Origin: Trichomonas vaginalis G3
Taxonomy: Eukaryota; Parabasalia; Trichomonadida; Trichomonadidae
Length of the DNA stretch: 64,000 bases
Reading direction: 5' to 3'
Assembly: GCF_026262505.1 (NCBI RefSeq)
Contig: NC_067207.1
Location: forward strand, 24,830,082-24,894,081
Part shown: positions 31,082 to 41,906 of the stretch, piece after piece
Layout: each line of letters opens with the position of its first letter
How positions within the stretch are numbered: the first letter of the stretch is position 1
The notes under the pieces: model-generated
What the model was told of the DNA's origin: nothing
Database searches by the model: none
Seen by the model: the letters and a program-made list of their open reading frames with translations, nothing else
Translations under genes and position numbers: made by a program

Positions 31082-31483
31082 ATGATTCCAGCTTTACCCT
31101 ATATTATTTTAGCAATTTTTAGTACAATTGCAATAGTTTTATATATTGCAGGCTGTGCAGTAACTCACAACTGGTGGCCATTATTTGGAATTTTAATGCA
31201 AATAGCAGCAATTATCTTCTTCATACTTTTTACATCCAGAATTCAAGCTTCATACGTAGATGAAGAGTCATGGTTTGCTAGAATGTTTACAGAAGATTCA
31301 ACAATCTTCTTCGGTGTATTATTCCAATCAAGTGCAATTGGCTTAGTATCAGTATTTTTCCATTGTGATACTATAAGTAGGGATTGCTTTTTAATGCAAT
31401 TTTTCGGTGATGTTGCGCTCATTATTGGTTTCATTGTTTACGTTTACCTGAAAACTAGAGCAGCTCAAGTTTACGCCGAATAA
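31082..31483 (+). CDS. Vps55/LEPROT-like four-helix membrane protein
   Basis: 133 residues with four predicted membrane segments (about residues 7-25, 32-50, 73-92, 105-124). After helix 1 comes GCAVTHNWWPLFGILMQ, matching the 'GCA...WPLF' signature of Vps55/LEPROT proteins. The length and helix spacing also match the family. Vps55 works with Vps68 in late-endosome to vacuole sorting in yeast, and LEPROT in receptor trafficking in animals. An endosomal role in this protist follows by homology. The start ATG at 31082 is the only one before helix 1. Confidence 0.75.
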   Translation: MIPALPYIILAIFSTIAIVLYIAGCAVTHNWWPLFGILMQIAAIIFFILFTSRIQASYVDEESWFARMFTEDSTIFFGVLFQSSAIGLVSVFFHCDTISRDCFLMQFFGDVALIIGFIVYVYLKTRAAQVYAE

Positions 31484-31882
31484 GTATGATATTTTCTAGT
31501 TTAGTTTTTATGCCTTGTTTGATTATTTACAACTTAATTTTATTTGATAAATAAAAATTTTATTTACTATGTATAATTACTTAAAATATGCATTACTAAG
31601 AGTATAAATTAATAATGTTAGTATGTGTTATATCATGGATGATATGATTTTCTTGAAAATAAAAATCAATAAGAAACCTTAACTTTTCTATTAATATTTT
31701 GGAAGTCAGGGATGTGGTTATTCTTTTAGAAACCTGAAAAAGTTATTTATTGTTAAAAAACGAAAATATATAAGAATTTATTTTTGGATTCAAAATGAAT
31801 AAATTATAAAATTTTAGACAGCATCTCTCACTCAGTTATTATCAATCAGAAATTAATAAAATCAAATAAAGAATAATAAAAA
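31484..31882. other. Spacer between convergent genes
   Basis: About 400 bp between the stops of the Vps55-like gene and the SAPS gene. AT-rich, no structure noted. Confidence 0.5.
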
Positions 31883-34054
31883 TTATTGGTTATCGTTCTT
31901 CTGTTCGTTCTCCTTCGCATCAACCGCTGGTGCAGCTTCATCCTGAGCAGGTGCATCATGGCTATCCTCTTCTACTTTCTTTGGAAAAGGAGGTGCGACG
32001 AATCCAGGATTTTCCTTTGGTAAACCAGGGAACGGAGGAAGTGTTGGTGCTCCCTGTGGAATGGATGCACTTGGGAATGGTGGAAGTACTTTCTCTTCTA
32101 ATTGGTCGGAGTCACTTTTTGGAAATGGTGGCAAAGTAGCATTTCCCTCAGTCTTAGGGATTTCGGATGGCTGAGTGCCTGGGAAAGGTGGTAACTGAGC
32201 ATTACCTTCTGGCTTTGGCAATGTGCTATCTTGTAATCCTGGGAACGGAGGAAGATTTGCGTGTACCGGTGTTGGAGTTGCGTCTGCTCCTGGGAATGGT
32301 GGAACCTTTGCTTCAGTTAGCTTCTTCGGGAATGCTTGAAGTGATGGAGAGTCATCGTCGCTGCTTGAATCTGAATCTGAGCTCTTCATTGCAGGTGGAA
32401 GACCTGGATTACCCATAGCGCTGAAGATTGTAAGATCAGGCTTAAGTGGCGGTGGTGTAGGAAGTGTTGGATTTGGTAATACTGGTGGTGGAAGTCCAAT
32501 TGCAGCTGGGAATACAGAAGGAGTCTTCAGTTTAAGGTCATCTGAGTCGGAATCCGAATCTGATGAAGAATCTGCAAGTTTCAGCTTAGCACCTTTGTCC
32601 TTTGACAATCCAAATACATCATCGCTGTCATCTGACTCGGATTTCAATGCTGAGTCTCCCTTTGGCTTGAAGAGAATTTCTCCATCATCGGAAGAGTCTG
32701 AATCGCTACCTGAGCTCGATGAGAATTTCTTTGCATCAGCTCTGATGTATTCTATGTCCTCGTCTGAGCTTGATGATGATTCTGATGACGAGAATAGTTG
32801 TTCTGTGTCAACATCGTCGCAAGCAGGCCGAGTTCCTGCAAATCCTTCTCCATCGTCATCGTCGTCTTCTTCTGCATCGGAAATAGCTGATGGAGGATGT
32901 TCGCCACCGAACTGGCAGGACATTTTCTCAGCGCGTGTCTTTACAACGTTTGTATAAAAATCTGACCAACCTTCTGTAGATTTTGCGATTCCATCGAGTA
33001 CATCCGCGATCGGGATGAGGTGTCCGTTGTAGGTATTCTTCGGGAATTCAGCCATGAAGAGTTTGATTAAATCTGCTCTTTGTGCGATCGCCTGAAGATC
33101 TTCTTGAGGCATATTTGTAAGAGAGCGTAAGATACCCTTGCGGAAATATGTACCAGTATTAGAGAAAACTTTGAGGATGATTGAATCATCTTTTGTAATG
33201 AAAACGCGAAGAGCTGCAGAAATAACAGCCTCTGGCCTTTCAAGAGTAAAGTTATATGATGCTGCCTCCGTTTCGATTAACTTCTTAAGCTCTTCGTTTG
33301 GTGACATTTCCTTTATCATTCTTTCGAGGAGCATAAAAGCCTCGATATTGATAGCTGGCCTCAAGCTATCATTTTTGGCGATTGCAAGTAATTTTTTAAC
33401 GATTTCGATTTGGCAGATTAAACGGAATAATTGTCTGTTGACTTTTTGCTTTGACTTTGTCATATTGTCAATAGCTCTTATTATGTAGAAGTTGTTTGGA
33501 GTGTTAGGATCAGAGAGCATCTCGTTAAGCATCTGCTCCGTTACAATCCAATTTTGATGATGATCTGTTGCAAGGACTACAAACAATTCGCATAATGCGA
33601 TGTTGTTCATATCCTTCATGAGAAATTCTTTAAGCGTTGTAAGCTTAGAAAGAGACTGGCCGGATGTATAACGAGCGATATTTTCGACAATTTGGCAATA
33701 ATTGGCACAGCATCTCTGATTTTTGGCGAATTGACTTTGTGGGAAATCAACAAGGCGTTGAAATAATAATTTGCTCTTATTTATGATTGCGGATGACGAT
33801 GTTAAAACTTGTACAGCGCATCTCGTTGTTTTGGCAGGAAGCTTAGTATCTGGAACAATATCGGTTAAAACTAAATCTATTAAATGTGAGTTATTATCAT
33901 GATTATCGACGAAGAAAGAGATCAAAGCTTGAAGATTATTACGAAGAGCCGTTGTAAGTGCTGGCTCATCAAGAATCATCTCTACTGTAGTGTCTGGCTT
34001 TGAAAGCAATTTTGTAATGCCGGAAAGGTTCGGCCCGCTGAATCTCCAGCTCAT
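31883..34054 (-). CDS. PP6 regulatory subunit, SAPS/Sit4-associated family
   Basis: 723 residues from the ATG at 34052-34054. The N-terminus, MSWRFSGPNLSGITKLLSKP then VEMILDEPAL and LQALISFFVD, follows the SAPS-family opening (M-x-W-x-F ... KLL-x-K-x-x-x-T ... L-x-DE ... L-x-x-F). A helical repeat domain spans to about residue 390. The C-terminal half is disordered: serine/aspartate runs (SSSSSDED, SDSDSSDD) of casein-kinase-II type, then seven copies of PPFP with variable spacers (LPPFPG, LPPFPK and so on). SAPS proteins anchor the PP6/Sit4 phosphatase catalytic subunit. The PPFP repeats are not part of the known family and may bind EVH1, SH3 or WW-type modules (inference). Confidence 0.75.
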   Translation of the reverse strand: MSWRFSGPNLSGITKLLSKPDTTVEMILDEPALTTALRNNLQALISFFVDNHDNNSHLIDLVLTDIVPDTKLPAKTTRCAVQVLTSSSAIINKSKLLFQRLVDFPQSQFAKNQRCCANYCQIVENIARYTSGQSLSKLTTLKEFLMKDMNNIALCELFVVLATDHHQNWIVTEQMLNEMLSDPNTPNNFYIIRAIDNMTKSKQKVNRQLFRLICQIEIVKKLLAIAKNDSLRPAINIEAFMLLERMIKEMSPNEELKKLIETEAASYNFTLERPEAVISAALRVFITKDDSIILKVFSNTGTYFRKGILRSLTNMPQEDLQAIAQRADLIKLFMAEFPKNTYNGHLIPIADVLDGIAKSTEGWSDFYTNVVKTRAEKMSCQFGGEHPPSAISDAEEDDDDDGEGFAGTRPACDDVDTEQLFSSSESSSSSDEDIEYIRADAKKFSSSSGSDSDSSDDGEILFKPKGDSALKSESDDSDDVFGLSKDKGAKLKLADSSSDSDSDSDDLKLKTPSVFPAAIGLPPPVLPNPTLPTPPPLKPDLTIFSAMGNPGLPPAMKSSDSDSSSDDDSPSLQAFPKKLTEAKVPPFPGADATPTPVHANLPPFPGLQDSTLPKPEGNAQLPPFPGTQPSEIPKTEGNATLPPFPKSDSDQLEEKVLPPFPSASIPQGAPTLPPFPGLPKENPGFVAPPFPKKVEEDSHDAPAQDEAAPAVDAKENEQKNDNQ

Positions 34055-34180
34055 ATACCTTGATAATGCGAAAAACCGCAATTATTTCAGAAACATAAAA
34101 AAAAATTGGAACATCTGCCGAAGCAATTTCCTACCGATGGATTGGTAATCTATACATGTTGTAATGTGCTTTCCAATATG

Positions 34181-37100
34181 GTTGCAAAAAGCGGGGAACG
34201 ATACAGAAATTGAGAGACCCCGGCCCCTTAAGCGAGAACCCAGCACGGGGAAATGAACGATATAAAATGTAGTTTTTTCCTTATTTTTATCTCAATTTTT
34301 AATTTTTGAGAGGAAAAATTCAAGAAAAATATAGAGTTTAACGAGAAAAACATATGTATTTTGAGTACTCTTTCTATATTTTATTAAACAAAGAAATCAA
34401 AAATTCTCCGCTACACGGCAATATTTTTTGGAAACCCACTTTTCTAACCGTGGATTAACTCAATTTTTTGAGAACTTTGAGAGGAAAACCGAACCCATTT
34501 ACGGCTGGGGCGTTATATCTCGCTATCCAATCTTTTTCAGACCGTTAGAATTGCACATTGACCGCCGGGTTACCGAACCCACATCCATTGGTGCAATTTC
34601 CAATTCGGTTTAAGATCATTTTATTATATAGCAAAATTCATGATAATATCATCGGAGCAAATTCAACAAAATAAAACTCGATTGTTTAATGAAATTACAA
34701 ATTAAACCTTCCATATTACAGAATTATATCAATTTTTACAAAAAAATCAGTTATTCAAGGTAGTAAAAAAGAAGTATTAGTAATAAAATGAATATTTACT
34801 TAGATTTCTTTTGATTACGGCGTCGTTTTGAATTGTAAATGTACAAGAAAATCATTTTCGCTTTGACCAATGCTTCTGATGCACGGCAACTAAGGGAATC
34901 AAAATGATGCTTCTGATAAGAGAATAACCTTTCAACAGCTGCTTCCGTTGCTGCAGCCGATAATAATTTCACTGCAATACGTGCTAGCTCTTTCCATTTC
35001 TGGTTGTTGACTAATGCTTTCCAGAATTTATACAGATTTGGTTCACTCAAATCGAAGCTGTTTCTGTGTAATCCATATTTGATCCATTTTCTGTACTGAG
35101 CAAGGAGATTTACATATTGTGTGTCATCGTAATCTAAAGAATGTGCAATCTGGTATAATGCGATTGACATCTTATCTATCGAGTTACCTGATAAATCACA
35201 AAGACCTTCATAATCTGTTTTTCCATCTTCCTGTGGATTTAATAAAGCTTGAGGAGTTAATCTCAGCTTATCATTGCGATATGGCTGTCTTTGTGCAAGC
35301 TGTGGATGCAAGACTGAATCAAAAGTGACTCCATCTTCAGGGCCAAACTGGCCATCGTGAAAATCTGACGATGAGGTATCGTCAGATCTGTTAGTATTAT
35401 CTTCATTTTCTGTAGATTCGTTAGTATTTTCATCGTCCGGATCGTTAGTATTTGAATGATTTTGGTTTGCTGCAATATAATTGTCAATTTCTTGATCTGA
35501 TATAGGTTCTACGGCTGTAACCGATTGGTAGCCTTCCGGAATAACTTCTTCAAATTCTGCAATTTCTTCCTCTTCGTGATAATCCTCATCAGTTGAAGAC
35601 TCACCATCAGATTCTTCGAAGATATCCTCTTCTTCTTCGACTAATGGCTGATATTAAGCATTCGGGTCATTTGCCCTTTCTTGGTCAAGGGTCTCTCCAA
35701 ATGCGATACAGTCTGGTATACCTTTAATTACATCACGAACTAGTTCTCCTTCCATAGGGTAATTCGGATATACAAATTTCGCGATGTTGGATTCAACGTC
35801 TTTTTCGGAAGCTAAATCCGGAAATGCTTGGCGAAGTTGTTCTCTTCCAGTAAAGGTCAGTGAATTTGCGAGTTCAAGCAGTCCTCTGTTGCCAGTTCCT
35901 TCAAATCTGGCCAAAATACGCATTTGAAGGTAAACTTGGGCGCTCGAAGCTTCAGCTACAATATCATGAATCCTTTCGTGGTATTTCTCTTGAGTAAATT
36001 CAACATAGAATGCATTGGAAAATTCATCAGATGCACGGCAATACTGCACAAGAAGATCAATAGTATTTGCAGCAGTCGTTTCATCTCTCTCGAGGAGATG
36101 GACCAACTCGTAAACTGGATAGAATATGATGAAAAGACAAGGCAAGGCAAACTCCAAGAGATATCGTAATGGACCAAGAACATCTTGTATTGCATCCTTT
36201 AACCGGGCCGGAGTTTGGTATGTCAGCTTTTTCAACGTTTCATAATGCTTGACAAGCCATAAAATGATATCAAATTCACTTGTCCATCTTGTTTTTACGT
36301 AGAGTGGACATTCAACTTTGAAGTAACAACGAACAGGCTTAGAGCGGAGAAAAAGTGAAATCTTATTCAGATTTTCAAATACTGGAAATTCATGTTCCAT
36401 TGCCAAGGAAAGGGTATGCGCTGCACAAGGGATTCTGAGAAATCCGTCTGTTTGAACAAAATTGTGATCACATGCAAGGACTTGAGCAAGCAAGTTGTCA
36501 GTTACAACGGTTCCAAGTTTTATTCCATTTGAGGCCAACATTGCCAGAGCATCACGAATGGCACGATCATAAGAATCTGTTGTTCCGTCAAAGCCGGTCT
36601 TGATATCCAACGGAAAAGGATAACCATCATGTACCGATGGGCTATAAATCATTAAGTCAAGAGTCGGCCTACCACATGCAGTTCCAGCATCAATTAAGAG
36701 GGATATAGTATGGTCGAAGTAATCTGATAGACTTTTTTTGGCTGCTTCTTTGGAATCTTGCAAAAATTTTTCTGTAAGTTGAGCTCGGTTTATAGACTTG
36801 ATTATATCATTAATTTGATCCTTCTTCTTCAATGTCATTCCTACTTCAAGAATGATTTCCACAAGATCACGGAATGAATCAGAAGATATAGCATTAAAGG
36901 AAATTTTGTTACAACCAATAAAAATCTCAATAGCTTGAAGAACCTTCTCTTTTGAAGTGAGAACTTTATCAAAATCGATAAGTTTTGTATAATAGCAAGT
37001 GTGGTCTGCTATTAATTTATTATCATTGTAGGATTCTAAATAAAATTGATGTAGACATTGCTTCCCTTCTGCATTTTTTGTAGCGCATCGAACAATTTTA

Positions 37101-37285
37101 TGATGAGAGTTATATTTAACTGGCACATATCCTTTAGGTATTTCATTAGGAACACCTGTTGGCATGGACCAAGTTTTATCATATCACATGTCAATTACAT
37201 TTTATCGTTATCATTTCATATCACATGGCTGTACCCCAATAAATTCTTTTCCCCGGCATTTGTAAAGTAGCCCACTTTTTGCAAC
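34181..37285. mobile_element. hAT-type DNA transposon, about 3.1 kb
   Basis: A single hAT transposase gene on the minus strand is bounded by matching inverted ends: GTTGCAAAAAGCGGG at 34181-34195 and its counterpart (one difference) at 37271-37285. Just outside each end the host DNA reads TTCCAATAtG and TTCCAATAatG, so an 8-bp duplication is likely in this stretch but I cannot fix it exactly. GC content is higher than in the flanks. The stretch 34200-34620, between the left end and the gene, is non-coding and likely subterminal. The element separates the SAPS gene from the gene at 37724. Confidence 0.72.
34796..37165 (-). pseudogene. hAT transposase with one in-frame stop
   Basis: 790 codons in one continuous frame from ATG 37165 to the stop at 34796, interrupted by a single TAA at 35654-35656. 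N-terminal candidate zinc site (CATKNAEGKQCLHQF, then HTCYY). The RNase-H-like core is visible: LLIDAGTACGRP, GTVVTDNLLAQ, IPCAAHTLSLA and TRWTSEFD. After the stop come an acidic N/D/S-rich linker and the hAT C-terminal dimerisation region (AAATEAAVERLFSYQKH). The core's carboxylates and the ER-F-S motif are intact, so the enzyme has only recently been disabled, or the stop is a sequencing error or is read through. hAT enzymes cut and paste their own ends with 8-bp target duplications. Confidence 0.85.
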
Positions 37286-37723
37286 CTTATTTCCAATAAT
37301 GTTGCAAAGATGATAATTTTGCCTGACTCGCTTCGGAGATAAAATTCATAAAAGAAACAAATTTGCTTATTATACGTAATTGTATAGAATTATGTAAAGA
37401 AACTCAAGAGAATAGACCAACTTTCAAAATTTGACGCATTTTCCCACTCTTTAAAAACGGATGTTTGATTCGACTAAAAGAAGTAAAAATGAATAGAAAA
37501 TAAGAGTATCGCAACACAGAATTAATAGATTTAAAACAGAATCAATAATCACGAGTCGAATTTGGATAGTATGTTAATGGGTATGCTTACGTGCTGCATT
37601 GTTGTTAAAATAACGTGCCAATGCAAGGTTTCACCCATAATTTGTAAAAGAAAAAATTCATTTGTCTTTTGAGAACAAAAAAAGAAAAGAAAAGTTAATA
37701 AAAAACACATATTTAAACACAAA
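37286..37723. other. Spacer after the hAT element
   Basis: About 440 bp, AT-rich. The only feature is the repeat of TTCCAATAATGTTGCAAA next to the transposon end, which mirrors host sequence on the other side. Confidence 0.4.
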
Positions 37724-39922
37724 TCAAACATATTTCTTAACGTGATTAAAAATTTCATTTTGGAATTGATAATATGATTTTCGGAGCTCCTCATCCTTAT
37801 CAATCAGCTTAATCACAATATTTTCGAGGTTAAGCCATACTTGTCTTTCTCTTGAAGTTAATGCATCGATGAAATCGACTGATTTTCCAAGAGTCGCTGA
37901 GATCATGCAGATGGAATATATCAAATCATCATTGTTGCAATTCTTTAGGGCGTGTTTGAGAACCATGTCTCCGCTCTTCAAAACATCTTCAAGTTTTGCA
38001 ACGTAATCGACCATTGATATGATATAAAGGAATCTCTTGTGGAGAGGAACCAAAGAAATACTCTCTAAACCGATGGAAATTCTCATATAGTACTGATTTA
38101 TCAATAATCTCTTTGTTTTAGTGACTCCTACGCCAGAAAAGCATGGAGGGAGCTCAATTCTTGTTAGAGATGTATCCATATGATATCTCCATTGTTCTTT
38201 TAATCGAGAAACCACGTTTCTGACATTATTTGTATAAAAATTCTCCAAAATCATTTCGTACTTAGTAGCTAAGAAGAGGATTGAAGCATGTGGAGTATTT
38301 AGAACATCTCCAAACTGAGAAATGAAATTGGAAAAAGTTGCGTTTTTGAATCCGCTTGATTTCACGAATTTCATGATCTGCTTCTGTTCAATACTGAGAA
38401 CAGTCTTGTCATATAGCCTGTCAACGTTAGAAATCCATTTCTTAAGGAGATTCAAAGATGACTTCAATTGTATCATTTTTTCGAAGTCCTGGGATTGTTT
38501 AATGACTTGGTTGTATTCGTGAGCGCATAGGTAGTCAGCAAATGATATCTGTGGCCTGTCATTCAAAATTTTCTGACATTTTTCACATGGTTGTTTTCCA
38601 TCGGTAATTTTGGTCACGCATTCTTCACAGAGTCCTGTAAGGTCTTTAGCAAATTGTTTGTTGAACTTTGAAGACACTTGTGGGTTCTGGTTGCACCAAT
38701 TTTGAACTGTAAGGTTTTGTGACATAGAATTGATATCAATGTATCTCCAAACGCGTTCAAATGCTGGTATTAAGTATTCCGGTGCTTGCAAATTTGGCTT
38801 TTCGAAAACAACATTTTTTGTCATTTTGTTAATTGTCACTGCAGGTAACATTTTCGGATACATTTTAAGTATGATAGGGATGTATGATTTATCAGAGATA
38901 CTTAATCCGAGTTTGACTAATATCTTCGGTAATTCAATGCATTTATTTGCTGATGCAAACAAAATACAAGCATCTAGGATAGTAGAAATGTATCTGATGT
39001 AATGCTGTTCGAAATCTGATGATCTGGCTGGAATGTCAACGATAGAAGCTATATTGTAAAAAACAGGATTTTTCGAAGGATTCGATTTGCAAATTTCTAT
39101 TGAGCGCTCGGCGACTTTGATAAACGCATTGATATGGTTTGAGAAATGAGATGCATTGAGTAACATGCTGATTTGTGGTATCAAGACGCTTTTCACTAAA
39201 AATTCGATAATTTGGCAATCAGTGTAGCCTTTATGAGATAACAATATCAAAAGATTCAAGTGTGTAATTGGTAAGAGACAAAGATTGTTGATAATGCTCA
39301 CAGAAAGGGTCTTGGCATGAATTTCGATATTTGCTGCGGGAAGATTCTTTTCTGCTAACTGAATGTCATGGCAAAAGTATGTATTGACATCTTCGTATAC
39401 AGCTTCAACGTAATATAGAGTAACTGAGGATAAAAAGAAAGGTTTCAAAACGATTTCAACAACATTTGAAGGAAGCTTCATAACAACATCCATGTAGAAT
39501 TGGTATGCGTAGGCTAAATGTTCGTGGCATGAAAAGAATCCAAATATCGATGGAATAACTGAGTAAACAAAGAATTGGAAATTAAATGGCTCCAAATCCT
39601 TATATGCGAAGTCAGTAACTATAGATAATTGGTCAGGACTCTGGATAAAGAACTCGTAAAGCTTGCAAACGAAGTGCATTTGCTGGGCAGTGATTGTTTC
39701 AGTAATTTTAGGGACTTGAGATATATATTGAAGAATACCTGCTTTCGTTGATGGGAAGAAGTTTGGTAATTTGGATTCTTCTAGGAAGTTACTCAACATC
39801 ATAAATCTTTCTTTTAATAATAAAGTATCTGTAATGCTAGCGAGACAATCAACGCAATCCTGCATCTGATCTGGTGTATCATATGGAATATGGGCATTCA
39901 TATGATCAATAATTTCTTGCAT
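37724..39922 (-). CDS. Large helical protein, possibly VPS9-like at the C-terminus
   Basis: 732 residues. The first 450 are helical and solenoid-like. Around residue 430 is a paired-cysteine module (CEECVTKITDGKQPCEKCQ; C-x2-C-x9-C-x2-C) that could bind zinc. In the last 130 residues, LVPLHKRFLYIISMVDYVAK then SGDMVLKHALKNCNNDDLIY and later VWLNLENIVIKLI, the spacing resembles VPS9 domains (P-x-x-K ... D-x-x-L-P-x-L ... L-x-S), which activate Rab5-type GTPases. Trichomonads have many VPS9 proteins with long helical N-termini. The key D-x-x-P pattern is poor here, so this is tentative. First ATG used. Confidence 0.4.
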   Translation of the reverse strand: MQEIIDHMNAHIPYDTPDQMQDCVDCLASITDTLLLKERFMMLSNFLEESKLPNFFPSTKAGILQYISQVPKITETITAQQMHFVCKLYEFFIQSPDQLSIVTDFAYKDLEPFNFQFFVYSVIPSIFGFFSCHEHLAYAYQFYMDVVMKLPSNVVEIVLKPFFLSSVTLYYVEAVYEDVNTYFCHDIQLAEKNLPAANIEIHAKTLSVSIINNLCLLPITHLNLLILLSHKGYTDCQIIEFLVKSVLIPQISMLLNASHFSNHINAFIKVAERSIEICKSNPSKNPVFYNIASIVDIPARSSDFEQHYIRYISTILDACILFASANKCIELPKILVKLGLSISDKSYIPIILKMYPKMLPAVTINKMTKNVVFEKPNLQAPEYLIPAFERVWRYIDINSMSQNLTVQNWCNQNPQVSSKFNKQFAKDLTGLCEECVTKITDGKQPCEKCQKILNDRPQISFADYLCAHEYNQVIKQSQDFEKMIQLKSSLNLLKKWISNVDRLYDKTVLSIEQKQIMKFVKSSGFKNATFSNFISQFGDVLNTPHASILFLATKYEMILENFYTNNVRNVVSRLKEQWRYHMDTSLTRIELPPCFSGVGVTKTKRLLINQYYMRISIGLESISLVPLHKRFLYIISMVDYVAKLEDVLKSGDMVLKHALKNCNNDDLIYSICMISATLGKSVDFIDALTSRERQVWLNLENIVIKLIDKDEELRKSYYQFQNEIFNHVKKYV

Positions 39923-41906
39923 TTAAGTGAGTAATCTCAGTTTTTATTGTTCTGTAAATAAATTGAATACAACCAAAAAAATTAAAAGAAGTATAAAAAG
40001 TTTGAAATATAATTCCTGTCCTGAATACATGATTTTCAGAGATTTGTAAATTTCGCGGTATGCTCTCAATTTTCTTGTTTTTTAAGGGTGCACACGAGAG
40101 GATCATGTAAACTTCAGAATTTAGAACCTTATTTTTAGGCATTATCTTGGCTACCTATTTAGGCTCGAAAAGCAAAAAATATCAAAAAATACAACTTGAC
40201 TTCATTATGACCCTTTCATGGAGGTAGTTTTTATCCGCTAGTATTTTCCCTTTGAATCTCTTTACAATTCGAAATCAAATTCAAATCTCAGTAGAAGAAA
40301 GGAAGAATCGACTTACTACGGTTGTAATACGAATAAATACATATATTTAATTATTTTTATTTACATAATAATTGTTTGAAGCTCATATTCCATCAAATTT
40401 TTAAATAAAAACATTCAAATGTTGAAAATGTTCATATATTTTAATAGGGTTTTGGCACTTTATTGAGGAATTACTACATACATAGTCGAACTGAACTTGA
40501 TATTTTGAAATTTAAATTATTTATCAAAATTAAAATTTAACTTGAAATTTATAATTATTTAGTCATATTTTGCATAATTCTAAGTAGATTTTGTAAAAAA
40601 TCAAGAAAGAAAAATTTTAACGTGCTTTATTTTTTCTTTTTTATAATAATATATATTATTATATAATTAACATATTCATAATGTTTCACCCTTTCAAAAA
40701 TATAATCCTCCTCCTCCCAAATAAACGTACATACGGGTGGCCTCTTTTTTCAAAAAATTAAAATTTGAAATTTTGGGCTCAAATATTAGAGATTTTTTCA
40801 ACCTTCAACGATATATGTTGTCTATATCAGACCTCCTTTCTTTTTGATACTTAACATTGTTCCTAAATCTTAGCCGTTAAGGCTGTTCTGAAAATATTTT
40901 TTTTTTCGAAAAAATTCGAAAAAAATTCTTAAAATTCAAAAATCCCTTAATTCCTGAGGATTTTGGAAAAAAGTTTTTACATGAACATGTGTATATTATA
41001 TGAAGTATATTGATAAGGTAAAAATCAAATTTTATTGCATATTCATCGAGAAAATAAACTAACGAATCCCTCAAAATTGAGAGGGTAATCCTCCTCCTCT
41101 CAAATAAACGTACATACGGGTGCACCCTTAAAAATAATTGGAAATTTCCTGAGAATTACCTTGATTTTATGATTTTTGTATTTTTTTTGGAAATTTCACA
41201 TCATGTATTCTGCTTTATTTTAGTCATATAAAAGTATTTGGCTACAAAAATTTTCAACAATGCTTAAAATTGATAAATATATTTTGAAATATTCATATTA
41301 CTCATAGGACAGAAGAATATAGTTCAAAAATGTGGTTTAGTAACAAAAATATGATAGTAATTTTAGTCAAAGTATTAGATTTTCATGATGTTATCCGAAA
41401 TTCCTAAAAATATCATGAATCAAGATAAACATTCAGCATATGCTTGTTGTAATATTGTAATGTATAGAGCAAGTAAAATATGATTTACCGGTAGAACTAA
41501 AATTTTTATTGAATCCTTGCCTAATAAATACTGTGAAGGGGTTGCACTGAATGTAGCCTTCAAATGAGGTATAAATCTATAAGTGTTTTGTAAAAATGTA
41601 AGAATTTTAGTCGTATTGGTTAAAAATCGTCTAATTTCTACATATATTGTATAAACGGAACGCAACTTTGTTAAAGCAGTCTACACACTCATGATTGCAA
41701 TGAAGATTAACAACAATAGTTGGAAATGAGAAAATCAGTAAAAATTAAAATGGAAATAAAACATAATTGGAATGGATCGGTCGACTATATTCCCTACATA
41801 TAGAAGTTTCCACATCATTGGACAAGGGAGTTGAACTCCTATACTTTGAAGCAATTTTGTGAAGAGAAATTGATTTTATTTTACATTTATTTTTTCTTTC
41901 ACTCAA
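39923..41906. other. Long spacer with a TTAA-flanked element
   Basis: About 2 kb. It contains the MITE-like element at 40082-41131 (see that entry). The rest, including 41135-41906, shows no gene. A tRNA-like stretch near 41825 was examined and rejected. Confidence 0.5.
40082..41131. mobile_element. TTAA-flanked MITE-like element, about 1.05 kb
   Basis: The outer ends read TTAAGGGTGCAC (left, 40082-40093) and its inverse (right, 41120-41131), within a 15-bp inverted match. TTAA at both edges suggests a TTAA-specific transposase (piggyBac or Kolobok type), though the ends are short. A 37-bp direct repeat (36 of 37 identical by eye) including CAAATAAACGTACATACGGG lies at 40703-40739 and 41086-41122, the second copy abutting the right end. 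No transposase gene. Small minus-strand reading frames here start inside the repeat and look incidental. Confidence 0.45.

Noticed and set aside
32167-32957. Plus-strand frames opposite the SAPS gene
   Set aside because: Shadows of the serine/aspartate- and proline-rich coding strand.
40877-41125. 82-codon minus-strand frame starting in the 37-bp repeat
   Set aside because: Its start lies in repeat sequence of a non-coding MITE-like element and the rest is low in complexity.
41800-41870. tRNA-like stretch (GGGAGTTGAACTCCT)
   Set aside because: The would-be T-arm loop has the wrong length, and no matching acceptor or anticodon arms are found.
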